Origin: Alteromonas sp. ALT199
Lineage (GTDB): Bacteria > Pseudomonadota > Gammaproteobacteria > Enterobacterales > Alteromonadaceae
NCBI RefSeq assembly: GCF_018619335.1
Contig: NZ_JAHHDX010000124.1
Coordinates: 1-64,000 of the forward strand
Length of the DNA: 64,000 nt
Reading direction: 5' to 3'
Part shown: positions 35,170 to 43,900 of the stretch, one piece after another
Layout: each line of letters starts with the position of its first letter
How positions within the stretch are numbered: the first letter of the stretch is position 1
Notes under the pieces: generated by a model
What the model was told of the DNA's origin: nothing
Databases searched by the model: none
Seen by the model: only the letters and a program-made list of their open reading frames with translations
Position numbers and translations under genes: made by a program

Positions 35170-35820
35170 TTACTCATCGCTACCGGCGTTCTTCTGAAAC
35201 TTTGGCGTCCGTTTTCTAAACAGGTCCACATTCACTCCCCAATGGAGTGATGCAATCCGCAATAAAACTGTTACGCCAATGGACCCCAAAATACACCAAA
35301 TATAGGGGATATCGACTGCAAATAGCGCAGCATAAGTCAGCCCTCCCGCAAAACAAGCGCTCGCATAGATATCACCACGCATAACATAGGGCACCTCTCG
35401 GCAAACCACGTCTCTCATCAAACCTCCGAAGATGCCTGTCGTCATTCCCATGGTTAAAGCAACAATCATCCCCGTACCGCTAATTAAGGCTTTTTCGATG
35501 CCTATTACGTTAAATATGGCGAGTCCTATTGTATCAATTAGAATGAAGTAAAAGTTTGAAGGCGATGGGAAATAGCGTATTAATAATACGGTAACGAATA
35601 TCGCACTGTAAGTCGCTAAAAGGTATTCGGAGGTTTCGACCCAGAATATAGGCTTGCCTAAAAGTAAGTCTCGAAGCGTGCCACCACCTAGCGCAGTCAT
35701 TACACCTACAACGACAATTCCGAAACCATTAATATTCTTATCGTGCCCCAACAGTGCGCCTGATATAGCGAAAAAGGCAACGCCTACAACGCCTAGCACA
35801 ATAAAATATTCAGAAGTCAT
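35170..35820 (-). CDS. TRIC-type cation channel family protein (UPF0126, YadS/YicG)
   Basis: 216-aa inner-membrane protein with about seven hydrophobic helices in an internal two-fold repeat. The glycine-rich hinge motifs of the family occur twice: ALGGGTLRDLLLG and GIFGGLMRDVVCREVP. Prokaryotic members form trimeric cation channels. It may also relate to glycine or other small-solute transport, as suggested for some relatives. Monocistronic. Confidence 0.85.
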   Translation of the reverse strand: MTSEYFIVLGVVGVAFFAISGALLGHDKNINGFGIVVVGVMTALGGGTLRDLLLGKPIFWVETSEYLLATYSAIFVTVLLIRYFPSPSNFYFILIDTIGLAIFNVIGIEKALISGTGMIVALTMGMTTGIFGGLMRDVVCREVPYVMRGDIYASACFAGGLTYAALFAVDIPYIWCILGSIGVTVLLRIASLHWGVNVDLFRKRTPKFQKNAGSDE

Positions 35821-35887
35821 TATTCTCTCTATTAAGAAACCTTAATATAAGTAATAGATGAAGGAGAAAAAAGATCGGATTTCAGGC

Positions 35888-35922
35888 ACAAAAAAGCCCG
35901 CTTGAAAGCGGGCTTTTTCGAA
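35888..35922. terminator. Bidirectional terminator after rplS
   Basis: Stem AAAGCCCGCTT/AAGCGGGCTTT with A and T tracts on both sides, between the convergently ending L19 operon and the upstream end of the channel gene. Confidence 0.85.
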
Positions 35923-35950
35923 GTTAACAATAACGCAAGGATTAGTAATC

Positions 35951-36310
35951 TTAGTTAAGCTTCTCTTTGATACGTGCAGATTTACCTGAACGCTCACGTA
36001 GATAGTAAAGCTTAGCACGACGAACCGCACCGCGACGTTTAACTTCAATTGAAGAAACTGCCGGGCTGTGTGTTTGGAACACACGCTCAACGCCTTCGCC
36101 GCTAGAAATTTTACGCACGGTAAAAGACGAGTGCAGACCACGGTTACGCTTAGCGATAACAACACCTTCATATGCCTGAAGACGCTCTTTGTCACCTTCG
36201 GTAACGCGAACTTTAACAACTACTGTGTCACCTGGACCAAACGCAGGAACATCAGTCTTTAGCTGTGCTTCTTCGATTTTTTTGATGATATCTTGACTGA
36301 CTTTGCTCAT
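35951..36310 (-). CDS. rplS: Large-subunit ribosomal protein L19
   Basis: Protein at the 30S-50S interface. Typical sequence: [37 protein letters not shown] ... [15 protein letters not shown] ... [19 protein letters not shown]. Two adjacent ATGs; the second (36310, 119 aa) has better spacing to AGAGG. It is last in the rpsP-rimM-trmD-rplS operon. Confidence 0.98.
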   Translation of the reverse strand: MSKVSQDIIKKIEEAQLKTDVPAFGPGDTVVVKVRVTEGDKERLQAYEGVVIAKRNRGLHSSFTVRKISSGEGVERVFQTHSPAVSSIEVKRRGAVRRAKLYYLRERSGKSARIKEKLN

Positions 36311-36328
36311 CATATCCTCTCGTCCTAG

Positions 36329-37090
36329 TTAACTGTCATCTTGCTGCAGTTGCGCTTGGAATAATTCAAGCAAACGCTGCTGCTCCTCAGTCAGAGCTAG
36401 GTGGTTTAACAATTCAGGGCGACGCTGCCAGGTTCTACCTAATGATTGCATCAATCGCCACTGCCTAATTTTTTCATGGTCCCCACTTAACAACACGTCA
36501 GGTACCTTTTGACCATCGAGTATTTCGGGCCGCGTATAATGCGGACAATCCAAAAGACCGTCAGTGAAAGAATCTTCAACTGCTGAAGCTTTATGCCCCA
36601 ACACGCCGGGAACTAATCGAGCAACCGCGTCCATAAGGACCATTGCTGGCAGTTCACCGCCGCTTAGCACATAATCACCTATAGATACTTCTTCATCTAC
36701 ATGGCTTTCGATTACCCGCTCGTCGATGCCTTCATATCGGCCGCAAATTAAAATTGTGCGGTCAATGTTAGCAAGGCGCTGTACGCCTGCTTGGTCAAGG
36801 GGCTTCCCTTGTGGTGATAAGTAGATTACCTTACTTTTTTCACCGCCCACTTTCTTGGCGGCTTGTATCGCGTCAGTTAGCGGTTTTACCATCATAAGCA
36901 TACCGGGTCCGCCTCCGTAGGGGCGATCGTCTACTGTACGATGGCGGTCATATGTAAAGTCACGGGGGTTGAAGGTGTCAACCGATAAGGTTCCAGATTT
37001 AACCGCTCGTCCTATAACACCCTGTTGGGTAAATGGGGCAAACATATCTGGAAACAGGCTAACAACGCCGAACCACTTTTCCGGAGTCAC
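36329..37090 (-). CDS. trmD: tRNA (guanine-N1)-methyltransferase TrmD
   Basis: Methylates G37 of tRNAs with S-adenosylmethionine. It has a SPOUT knot with [26 protein letters not shown] and [15 protein letters not shown]. 253 aa is standard. The start codon is GTG, directly after the rimM stop, so coupled translation is likely. Confidence 0.98.
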   Translation of the reverse strand: MTPEKWFGVVSLFPDMFAPFTQQGVIGRAVKSGTLSVDTFNPRDFTYDRHRTVDDRPYGGGPGMLMMVKPLTDAIQAAKKVGGEKSKVIYLSPQGKPLDQAGVQRLANIDRTILICGRYEGIDERVIESHVDEEVSIGDYVLSGGELPAMVLMDAVARLVPGVLGHKASAVEDSFTDGLLDCPHYTRPEILDGQKVPDVLLSGDHEKIRQWRLMQSLGRTWQRRPELLNHLALTEEQQRLLELFQAQLQQDDS

Positions 37091-37612
37091 TTAAAACCCC
37101 GGGTCCCAGTCAACTTTAATGACCTTCGCTTCTTTATCTACCTCTTGTACGACTTCGTCGAACACAAAAGGTACTAGTCTTTCTTTTTGACCAAAAGCAT
37201 CGCCTACATTCGCTTTAACGTGGATCACGTCGTTAGCACCTGTATTAAACACTTCTTTCACCACACCTAAGTCGTAACCTTGCGTTGTTACCACTTTCAT
37301 GCCGGTGAGCTCACGCCAATAAATTCCTTCGTTACCTAAATCAGGCAGCTGTGAAGCATTTATGTTGATATCCAAGTTTTTAATGCGCTCTGCATCGTCT
37401 CGACTATCAACGCCCACAATTTTTGCAACGAGGCTTTTACCGTGCGGTCGCCACTGGTCAATTTGGTATTCTTTTTCTTCGCCAAGGAACCATGGCGCGT
37501 ACTCAAAAATACCTTCTGGCGTTTCTGTATAGCTGTTGATTTTGACCCAACCTTTAACACCGTACGGTGCGCCAATTTTGCCAACAATCACTTTGTCAGA
37601 CGCTAGACTCAT
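37091..37612 (-). CDS. rimM: 16S rRNA processing protein RimM
   Basis: Assembly factor for the 30S head. N-terminal barrel VIVGKIGAPYGVKGWVKINSYT and C-terminal PRC barrel (YWRELTGMKVVTTQGYDLGVVKEVFNTGANDV). 173 aa. It lies between rpsP and trmD in the universal order. Confidence 0.97.
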   Translation of the reverse strand: MSLASDKVIVGKIGAPYGVKGWVKINSYTETPEGIFEYAPWFLGEEKEYQIDQWRPHGKSLVAKIVGVDSRDDAERIKNLDININASQLPDLGNEGIYWRELTGMKVVTTQGYDLGVVKEVFNTGANDVIHVKANVGDAFGQKERLVPFVFDEVVQEVDKEAKVIKVDWDPGF

Positions 37613-37635
37613 CTATACCACCAGTTAATAACAGC

Positions 37636-37887
37636 TTACGCTGCAGATTTTTTCGCTTCTTTTACCAAGCTAGATACGCGCTCTGATAAGCTCGCGCCTA
37701 CGCCAACCCAGTATTCAACACGCTCTAGATCTACGCGAAGACGTTCCGCTTGACCTTGTGCAGTTGGGTTGAAGAAACCGATGTTTTCAATGAAACGACC
37801 GTTTCTTGCACGACGGCTATCAGCCACCACTAGTTGATAAAATGGACGCTTTTTCGCGCCACCACGCTGTAAACGAATAGTAACCAT
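37636..37887 (-). CDS. rpsP: Small-subunit ribosomal protein S16
   Basis: 83-aa protein with the S16 signature [20 protein letters not shown] followed by [19 protein letters not shown]. First gene of the operon, with a clear promoter about 90 bases upstream. Confidence 0.98.
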   Translation of the reverse strand: MVTIRLQRGGAKKRPFYQLVVADSRRARNGRFIENIGFFNPTAQGQAERLRVDLERVEYWVGVGASLSERVSSLVKEAKKSAA

Positions 37888-38273
37888 AAATGCCTCAAAC
37901 TCGTTGTAGCGTTACCGTTAACTTAAGCCTTCATTTAACGACTAAAAATTAGCCGCCAATTGGAAGGCCGCCGAATTATACGGATATGGGCCGTGAATGC
38001 AAGTAAAAACCTGATTTATCCTTGGTTAAGTTAGGCGCCAGTACGCCAAACTGATACCGGAGTTGGGTAGGGTCTATAAATAACCTATTTATCGCAAATA
38101 CCTTTCAAACACAAAATCTTAGTATATTGTTAGTATTGCACTGTATTTTTGTGCGAAATGAAAAGCCATATGCAGTTTTAAGGATGGCAGATTGGGACAT
38201 GTTTTTCACTGGGGCTTTCGTTTAGCGATGGCATCTATGCAAGGAAGGCACAGTCTAAAAGTACTCGCTTCTT
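37888..38273. other. Upstream region of rpsP
   Basis: 386 bases with no gene. The proximal part carries the rpsP promoter at 37975-38002. The rest up to the DsbA-family gene holds no recognised feature and no obvious terminator for that gene. Confidence 0.45.
37975..38002 (-). promoter_or_regulatory. Sigma-70 promoter of the rpsP-rimM-trmD-rplS operon
   Basis: Minus-strand TTGCAT (37997-38002), 16-bp spacer, perfect TATAAT (37975-37980), followed by a G+C-rich discriminator as expected for a ribosomal operon. Confidence 0.8.
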
Positions 38274-39017
38274 TCAATAGCGGTATAGATGGCGCAAGGT
38301 TACACTTGCGTCGTTATAGTCGTAGGGAACGTTTTGCCACTGTGGCTTTTTAAGCTCTTGTGATTTTGTCTCTTCTGCCTCGGCAAATTTGTTTGATTTG
38401 AGTATTAAGTTTGATTTGAGTATTAAGCTAGGAAAGCCTTGGGCGCCGATACTACGAGCCATATGCATTTCTTCGTTAAGTTTCTCAACTGTACTTTCAC
38501 TATTAAGCGCTAATTTAAAGCGCTCGACATCAAGTCCTATTTCTTTAGCAAAGCCCGCCAATGTATCAAAGTCTGATGGGTTTCTTGCATTTAGGTAATA
38601 GCCTTCTTGAATTGCCTTGATCATTGCCTTCTCTAATATTTTTGCTTCATCACTATTTGTAGCCTGAGCTTTTGCCGCAATAACTGCTCGACACGAAGGA
38701 TAGGTCGAACGGTGGGGCTGACATTGGGTCCAAAAGTCGTAATTAAACTGGGTGCCTGGCACTCGTTCTTGAATAGTTTTCCAGTATCCAGCAATAGTAA
38801 GCTTCATTTGTTCAGGCATCGGTACATCACTATCTGGAGCAAGACCGCCAAGTAAATAGACAACCTCAATATCATTGGGCAAGTCACTTTGTATTTTTTC
38901 CCAGGTGGGAACAAACGCCCAGCACCAGCTGCACATTGGGTCGTGCACGTAGTAGAGAATAGATTTATTACTTTGCTGTGTTGATTGTTGACCGGGCTGT
39001 CGCACTGGCTTTTCCAA
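38274..39017 (-). CDS. DsbA-family thioredoxin-fold protein (cytoplasmic, CSWC active site)
   Basis: 247-aa protein with a DsbA/FrnE-type fold. The redox motif is DPMCSWCWAF and the cis-proline loop is QGFPSLIL, with a long helical insertion between. No signal peptide is visible, so it is probably cytoplasmic. It starts at TTG with AGGAG upstream. An in-frame perfect 18-bp tandem duplication (38392-38427) gives the repeated hexapeptide LILKSN just after the cis-Pro strand. It may act as an oxidoreductase or isomerase; the substrate is unknown. Confidence 0.85.
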   Translation of the reverse strand: MEKPVRQPGQQSTQQSNKSILYYVHDPMCSWCWAFVPTWEKIQSDLPNDIEVVYLLGGLAPDSDVPMPEQMKLTIAGYWKTIQERVPGTQFNYDFWTQCQPHRSTYPSCRAVIAAKAQATNSDEAKILEKAMIKAIQEGYYLNARNPSDFDTLAGFAKEIGLDVERFKLALNSESTVEKLNEEMHMARSIGAQGFPSLILKSNLILKSNKFAEAEETKSQELKKPQWQNVPYDYNDASVTLRHLYRY

Positions 39018-39075
39018 AACACTCTCCTACATTTAATTAACAAATAACTTTTTAATACTTCACAAGTGAAGATTT

Positions 39076-39104
39076 TTGGATTACCTTAAACCAAAGCTTT
39101 ATAG
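39076..39104 (+). promoter_or_regulatory. Promoter of the metY-type gene
   Basis: TTGGAT (39076-39081), 17-bp spacer, TTATAG (39099-39104). The MetJ boxes begin at the end of the -10 element, an arrangement that would block transcription start. Confidence 0.55.
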
Positions 39105-39126
39105 ACGTCTAACCATCTAAACATCT
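39103..39126 (+). promoter_or_regulatory. MetJ operator (three tandem met boxes)
   Basis: Three contiguous 8-base units: AGACGTCT (perfect consensus), AACCATCT and AAACATCT. MetJ dimers bind such tandem arrays cooperatively with S-adenosylmethionine. The site lies 40 bases upstream of the gene start. Confidence 0.85.
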
Positions 39127-39165
39127 ATACACAAAAAGCATAAATTAACTTTTAAGGTATGTTCA

Positions 39166-40443
39166 ATGAAACCAGAAACCATTGCATTACACGCTGGCTA
39201 TACTAGCGAAGAAACCACAAAAGCAGCAACTACTCCTATTTATCAAACCACATCGTTTACGTTCGATAATACACAACATGGTGCTGATTTGTTCGACCTT
39301 AAAGTGCCAGGTTATATCTACAGCCGGATAATGAATCCGACCAACGCAGTGTTAGAGCAGCGTTTAACTGAATTAGAAGGTGGTGTTGGGGCATTAGCGG
39401 TCGCCTCTGGCATGGCCGCTATTCGCTACGCCATAGAAGCTATCGCAGAAGTCGGTAGCAATATTGTAAGTGTTGGACAGTTATACGGCGGCACCTATAA
39501 CCTTTTTGCGCATACATTTCCTCGCCAAGGTATTCAAACTACCTTCGTACAAGCGAATGACTTCGATGGCCTTGCTGCCGCTATTGATAAAAATACTAAA
39601 GCCGTATTTTGCGAGTCTATTGGCAACCCTGCAGGAAACGTTGTTGATATTAAACGTTGGGCCGATATTGCACATGCCGCAGGCGTTCCGCTAATTGTTG
39701 ATAACACCGTTGCCACCCCTATTCTTTGCAAGGTGTTCGATCATGGTGCCGACATCGCCATTCATTCGTTAACCAAATATATTGGCGGTCACGGTACTAC
39801 CGTGGGCGGCATTATTGTTGATTCAGGTAACTTTGATTGGGCTGCCCAGCCAGAACGATTCAGTATGCTGACTACACCCGATCCTAGCTACCATGGCGTT
39901 ACTTACACAGAAGCACTTGGCCCAGCCGCGTATATTGGCCGCTGCCGCGTTGTGCCTCTGCGTAACACAGGGGCTGCACTTTCTGCACAAAGTGCGTTTA
40001 ATATTATGCAAGGTTTAGAAACCTTATCGTTACGGATGGAGCGCCACTGCGAAAACGCAGAAAAAGTGGCTGCGTTTCTTGAAAAGCACCCTTCAGTGAA
40101 TTGGGTTAACTATGCGGCTCTGCCTGATAGTGAGCACTTCGACGCCTGCCAACGCATTTGTGGCGGTAAAGCAGCCGGTATTATCAGTTTTGGTATTCAA
40201 GGTGGATTGCCAGCAGGCGCTAAGTTTATCGATGCCCTACAGCTAATTCTACGCTTGGTTAATATTGGTGATGCAAAGTCTTTAGCCTGTCACCCTGCCA
40301 GCACTACACACCGCCAATTAAATGCTGATGAGCTTGCATCCGCCGGTGTTAGTGAAGATATGGTTCGTATTTCAGTAGGTATTGAACATATTGACGATAT
40401 TATCGCTGACATCGAGCAAGCCCTTGTTGCTAGTCAAAGCTAA
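39166..40443 (+). CDS. metY: O-acetylhomoserine aminocarboxypropyltransferase / sulfhydrylase (MetY type)
   Basis: PLP enzyme of the Cys/Met metabolism family that makes homocysteine (or methionine) from O-acylhomoserine and sulfide or a thiol. The N-terminal YSRIMNPTNAVLEQRLTELEGG is followed by the PLP-lysine motif IHSLTKYIGGHGTTVGG; the C-terminal SLACHPASTTHRQL is typical of MetY. 425 aa agrees with MetY, which is longer than MetB/MetC. AAGG precedes the ATG. The MetJ operator supports a role in methionine synthesis. Confidence 0.9.
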   Translation: MKPETIALHAGYTSEETTKAATTPIYQTTSFTFDNTQHGADLFDLKVPGYIYSRIMNPTNAVLEQRLTELEGGVGALAVASGMAAIRYAIEAIAEVGSNIVSVGQLYGGTYNLFAHTFPRQGIQTTFVQANDFDGLAAAIDKNTKAVFCESIGNPAGNVVDIKRWADIAHAAGVPLIVDNTVATPILCKVFDHGADIAIHSLTKYIGGHGTTVGGIIVDSGNFDWAAQPERFSMLTTPDPSYHGVTYTEALGPAAYIGRCRVVPLRNTGAALSAQSAFNIMQGLETLSLRMERHCENAEKVAAFLEKHPSVNWVNYAALPDSEHFDACQRICGGKAAGIISFGIQGGLPAGAKFIDALQLILRLVNIGDAKSLACHPASTTHRQLNADELASAGVSEDMVRISVGIEHIDDIIADIEQALVASQS

Positions 40444-40883
40444 GCGCTTGAAGCTGCTAAGCTAAGCACTTAAGGTTGCGACGCTTGCACTTTAATGTGC
40501 TTTATTACATTTAGGTACGTCGGGGTTCCAGATAATAAATGGAGCCCCAGACCTTTGTTTTTACTTTGAGCCCAGCCGATTTCTATTCTTCATTTTTTCT
40601 TTTCTAAAATCTTTTCTTTTTTTGCTACACCTTTGCGACTTCCGGCTTCCCCTAAAAATCTTTATCCGACCTACGCTAGTAAGGACAAGTCACAGCGAAT
40701 CAGGTTCAACCCACCTGATATACTGCAACTGTAGTCGCATGAATAAATCAACTTTACCCAATTCAGCGTATAGTCTAAACCATTAAACGTTCTCAGCTTC
40801 TGTTCGAACGCATTGATAGCGCAAATTAGATACGGTTTTCCGTAGCGTCGCTTTATCCTGTTGAAAATTTAAAAGAGGTTATT
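40444..40883. other. Gene-free region with a terminator-like hairpin
   Basis: 440 bases without a gene. It contains a hairpin GGGGTTCCA/TGGAGCCCC at 40522-40548 followed by a T-rich tract (probable metY terminator), a pyrimidine-rich stretch of about 100 bases (40550-40655) and a small stem TCAGGT/ACCTGA near 40699-40719. The ABC exporter promoter must lie near its 3' end. Confidence 0.5.
40522..40565 (+). terminator. Probable terminator after metY
   Basis: 9-bp stem with one G-U pair (GGGGTTCCA/TGGAGCCCC), 9-base loop, then AGACC and a T-rich run. Confidence 0.55.
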
Positions 40884-42698
40884 TTGGCAACACCGTTAAA
40901 TGAAGTGTCAACAAAACAAGTACTGCAATGGATAGGTTCACACTTAAGCCGTTACAAAAAACGTGTCGCTGGGGCCATTACCGCCTTGTTTACTGCCGCT
41001 TTAGCATGGTTAATGTTAGGACAAGGCATTAAATACGCTATCGATAGCGGCTTTGTAGAAAGCGCTTCTGAAACCTTAAACCAGGCTACGCTTATTGTGT
41101 TGGTAATAACGCTGATTGCCTGCATTGCGACCTATGTCCGCTTTTACTTGATGACATGGTTAGGCGAGAGAGTCAGTGCCGATATTAGAAATCAGGTTTA
41201 CTCTCATTTGCTCTCACTTCCCCCTTCATTTTTCGCAGAGCTTAGAACCGGTGAGGTTATCTCACGCTTCACTAGCGACACTACGGTAATTCAAACCGTA
41301 GTGGGAATGAGTTTGTCGATGACGCTGCGTTCTATTGTCACCTTCCTAGGTGCATTGGCGCTAATGACATTTTCCAGCCCCTTGCTAACATTTTGTGTCA
41401 TTGTTGCCGTGCCGGCAGTACTAGTTCCTATTAAGGTGCTTGCACCGCAAGTACGTCGATACGCAAAAGAAAGCCAGGATAAAGTGGCGGATTTAGGCGC
41501 GCGCATTGATGAGAGCTTACATGAAATCATGACGGTACAGGCCTACACTGCTGAAAATGCCGAACGCATGCATTTTTCTCGAAAAGTTGAACTTGCCATG
41601 GACGTAGCTAAAAAACGTATTCATTACCGTTCATTGTTAATTGGCTGCATTATGTGTATCAGCATGACGGCTATTATTTTTATTGCATGGATAGGCGCAA
41701 GGCAAGTACTTGACGGCACCATGACGGTAGGTGAACTTTCAGCTTTTCTATTCTATGCCGTGATGGCAGGTGGCAGTGTGGCCACGATCAGCGAAGTCAT
41801 TGGTGAGGTACAGCGAGGTGTTGGTGCCAGTGAACGTTTATATGAGCTATTTACCACTGAACCTGCCATCAAATCAGTTTTGAAAGAAGCCGGAAAAATA
41901 TCTGAATGCCCCCCTTCGAAAGACGCCACATTGAAAAACGAAGGCTCTAAACCCGTAATTTCCAATGCCTCACCGAAAATAGAATTAGAGAACGTCAGCT
42001 TTGCTTACCCTGATAGCAAACCGCTGTTTAATAATTTAAACATTAACATTCAAGCCGGTGAACGCCTTGCATTAGTGGGAGCAAGTGGCGCGGGTAAAAC
42101 CACCCTCTTTCAACTATTAATGCGCTTTTACGATCCCAGTGCCGGACAAATTCTATTTAACGGTATGCCGATTAATCAATTGCCGGTTGATGTTTTAAGG
42201 CGACAAATTGCAATAGTAACTCAAGAGCCCGTGGTTTTTGCAGATACTGTGATGGAGAACATTCGCTACGGCAGTCCTAGTGCTAGTGATGACGCTGTGG
42301 TGAATGCGGCAAAACAAGCTTTTGCTCACGAGTTTATCGATAACATGGACGAGCGCTACGACACGCAGTTAGGCGAAAGAGGCGTTAAACTCTCGGGTGG
42401 GCAAAAACAGCGTATAGCTATAGCTCGCGCTATTTTAGCCGACCGTCCAATATTACTGCTTGATGAAGCAACAAGTGCACTGGATGCCATGAGCGAACGT
42501 ATGGTTCAGCAAGCCATAGACCGACTAATGGTAGGCAAAACCAGTATTGTCATTGCCCACCGACTTGCAACTGTTCAGCATGCAGACCGTATACTGGTAA
42601 TGGATAAAGGCCAGGTAGTGGGAAGTGGTGACCACACCTCTTTGATGAAAAGCGATACCTTGTACAGGGAATACGCTGAACTGCAATTGCTTAGCTGA
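40884..42698 (+). CDS. ABC exporter, fused transmembrane and ATPase domains (MsbA/multidrug-like)
   Basis: 604-aa half-transporter that would work as a homodimer. Six transmembrane helices occupy about residues 28-310. A hydrophilic insert of about 30 residues (about 340-370) precedes the nucleotide-binding domain with Walker A GASGAGKTT, signature LSGGQKQRIAIARA, Walker B ILLLDEATSALD and the switch His in VIAHRLATV. The start is TTG with AGAGG upstream. It is followed 143 bases later by RND pump genes, a possible efflux locus, but substrates (lipid, drug or peptide) are unknown. Confidence 0.88.
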   Translation: MATPLNEVSTKQVLQWIGSHLSRYKKRVAGAITALFTAALAWLMLGQGIKYAIDSGFVESASETLNQATLIVLVITLIACIATYVRFYLMTWLGERVSADIRNQVYSHLLSLPPSFFAELRTGEVISRFTSDTTVIQTVVGMSLSMTLRSIVTFLGALALMTFSSPLLTFCVIVAVPAVLVPIKVLAPQVRRYAKESQDKVADLGARIDESLHEIMTVQAYTAENAERMHFSRKVELAMDVAKKRIHYRSLLIGCIMCISMTAIIFIAWIGARQVLDGTMTVGELSAFLFYAVMAGGSVATISEVIGEVQRGVGASERLYELFTTEPAIKSVLKEAGKISECPPSKDATLKNEGSKPVISNASPKIELENVSFAYPDSKPLFNNLNINIQAGERLALVGASGAGKTTLFQLLMRFYDPSAGQILFNGMPINQLPVDVLRRQIAIVTQEPVVFADTVMENIRYGSPSASDDAVVNAAKQAFAHEFIDNMDERYDTQLGERGVKLSGGQKQRIAIARAILADRPILLLDEATSALDAMSERMVQQAIDRLMVGKTSIVIAHRLATVQHADRILVMDKGQVVGSGDHTSLMKSDTLYREYAELQLLS

Positions 42699-42841
42699 AC
42701 TGCCTGTGGTGCTATACGGTACAAATAATTAAGTTAACCAATCGGCCATTTAACAACCGTTTTGGTAAAACAAAAAATAAAGGGCTTGCCGGTTTCCATA
42801 TTGCTGGACAGTGCAAGCTTAACTAACGCTACGGGTTTAAA

Positions 42842-43900
42842 ATGAAAAATTCAGTCTATGGTGCATTGAAGACATGGATATGTCTTTGTGCTCTTTTTTT
42901 AGCGATGGTGCCAACTGCCAACGCACAGTTTATGGGTGACAGACAGGCAAAGCTTGTTGTTATTGAACCTATTAAATTTATAAATGAAATGCGAAAAGTG
43001 GAAGCCGTTGGCAGTGCCGAAGCGGTTCGCTCTATCGTTTTATACTCTGCTGTTTCTGACGAAGTGACGGAAGTCAATTTCGTACCAGGCCAAACCGTAG
43101 AAAAAGGTAAGGTTCTGGTTCGCCTTGATGACAGACGTCAGCAGACCGCTTTAAAACGCGCTAGGCTCACTTTAGAAGATGCACAGCGTACTGTAGAAAG
43201 ATTAGCGTCAAGCTATAAGCAGGGCGCAGTACCTATCAGCGAATTAGACCTAGCTCGCACTCAACGGGATCTCGCGGAAGTTGCCCTAGAAGAGGCCCAA
43301 GCAGATCTTGAAGACAGACACATTATTGCTCCTTTTAACGGTGTTGTGGGCATTACTGACATTGAAGTGGGTGATCGGATAAACGAACAAACGGTTATCA
43401 CGACGCTCGATAATAGAAGCAAGCTTTTTATCAATTTCAAAGCCCCTGAAGCCGCCCTTTCTGTTTTACTCAATGCGCCGAATGTCACTCTAGAACCTTG
43501 GAGCGACAAAGAGCAACTGGTGAAAGCCGAAATAGCGCAGGTCGATTCTCGTATTAATGAAGCTGATCGCACTCTTCGTGCGCGCGCATTATTAGACAAC
43601 TCTTCGGATAAATTCCGTCCGGGTATGAGTTTTAGAGTTAATTTGAGCATTGAAGGTGATCGCTACGCGGCCGTGCCTGAAGCCGCATTACTGTGGGGAG
43701 CAACCGGCGCTTATATTTGGCTTGCTGAAGACGGGAAAGCTAAACGTGTGGACGTAAGTGTCCACCAGCGTTTAAGAGGAACCATTTTAGTTTCTGGCGA
43801 TATCGAAGAAGGTGATGCGTTAATTTCAGAAGGTGTTCAGCGCTTACGTACAGGCCAAGAAATTACCACGGAATTGGCCGGAGGGCCGCAAGGTGAGTGA
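42842..43900 (+). CDS. RND efflux periplasmic adaptor (membrane fusion protein)
   Basis: 352-aa periplasmic adaptor with a signal peptide (cleavage near TANAQ). The lipoyl/hairpin region VNFVPGQTVEKGKVLVRLDDRRQQTALKRA is followed by a coiled-coil hairpin, HIIAPFNGVVGITDIEVGDRI, a beta-barrel and a membrane-proximal domain. Its stop overlaps the start of the permease gene by eight bases. No outer-membrane factor gene is adjacent, so it probably uses a shared TolC-type channel. Confidence 0.92.
   Translation: MKNSVYGALKTWICLCALFLAMVPTANAQFMGDRQAKLVVIEPIKFINEMRKVEAVGSAEAVRSIVLYSAVSDEVTEVNFVPGQTVEKGKVLVRLDDRRQQTALKRARLTLEDAQRTVERLASSYKQGAVPISELDLARTQRDLAEVALEEAQADLEDRHIIAPFNGVVGITDIEVGDRINEQTVITTLDNRSKLFINFKAPEAALSVLLNAPNVTLEPWSDKEQLVKAEIAQVDSRINEADRTLRARALLDNSSDKFRPGMSFRVNLSIEGDRYAAVPEAALLWGATGAYIWLAEDGKAKRVDVSVHQRLRGTILVSGDIEEGDALISEGVQRLRTGQEITTELAGGPQGE

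Noticed and set aside
40884-42698. Identification as MsbA itself (lipid A flippase)
   Set aside because: The general fold fits, but there is no lpxK neighbour and a linker insertion is present; only the generic ABC exporter call is supported.
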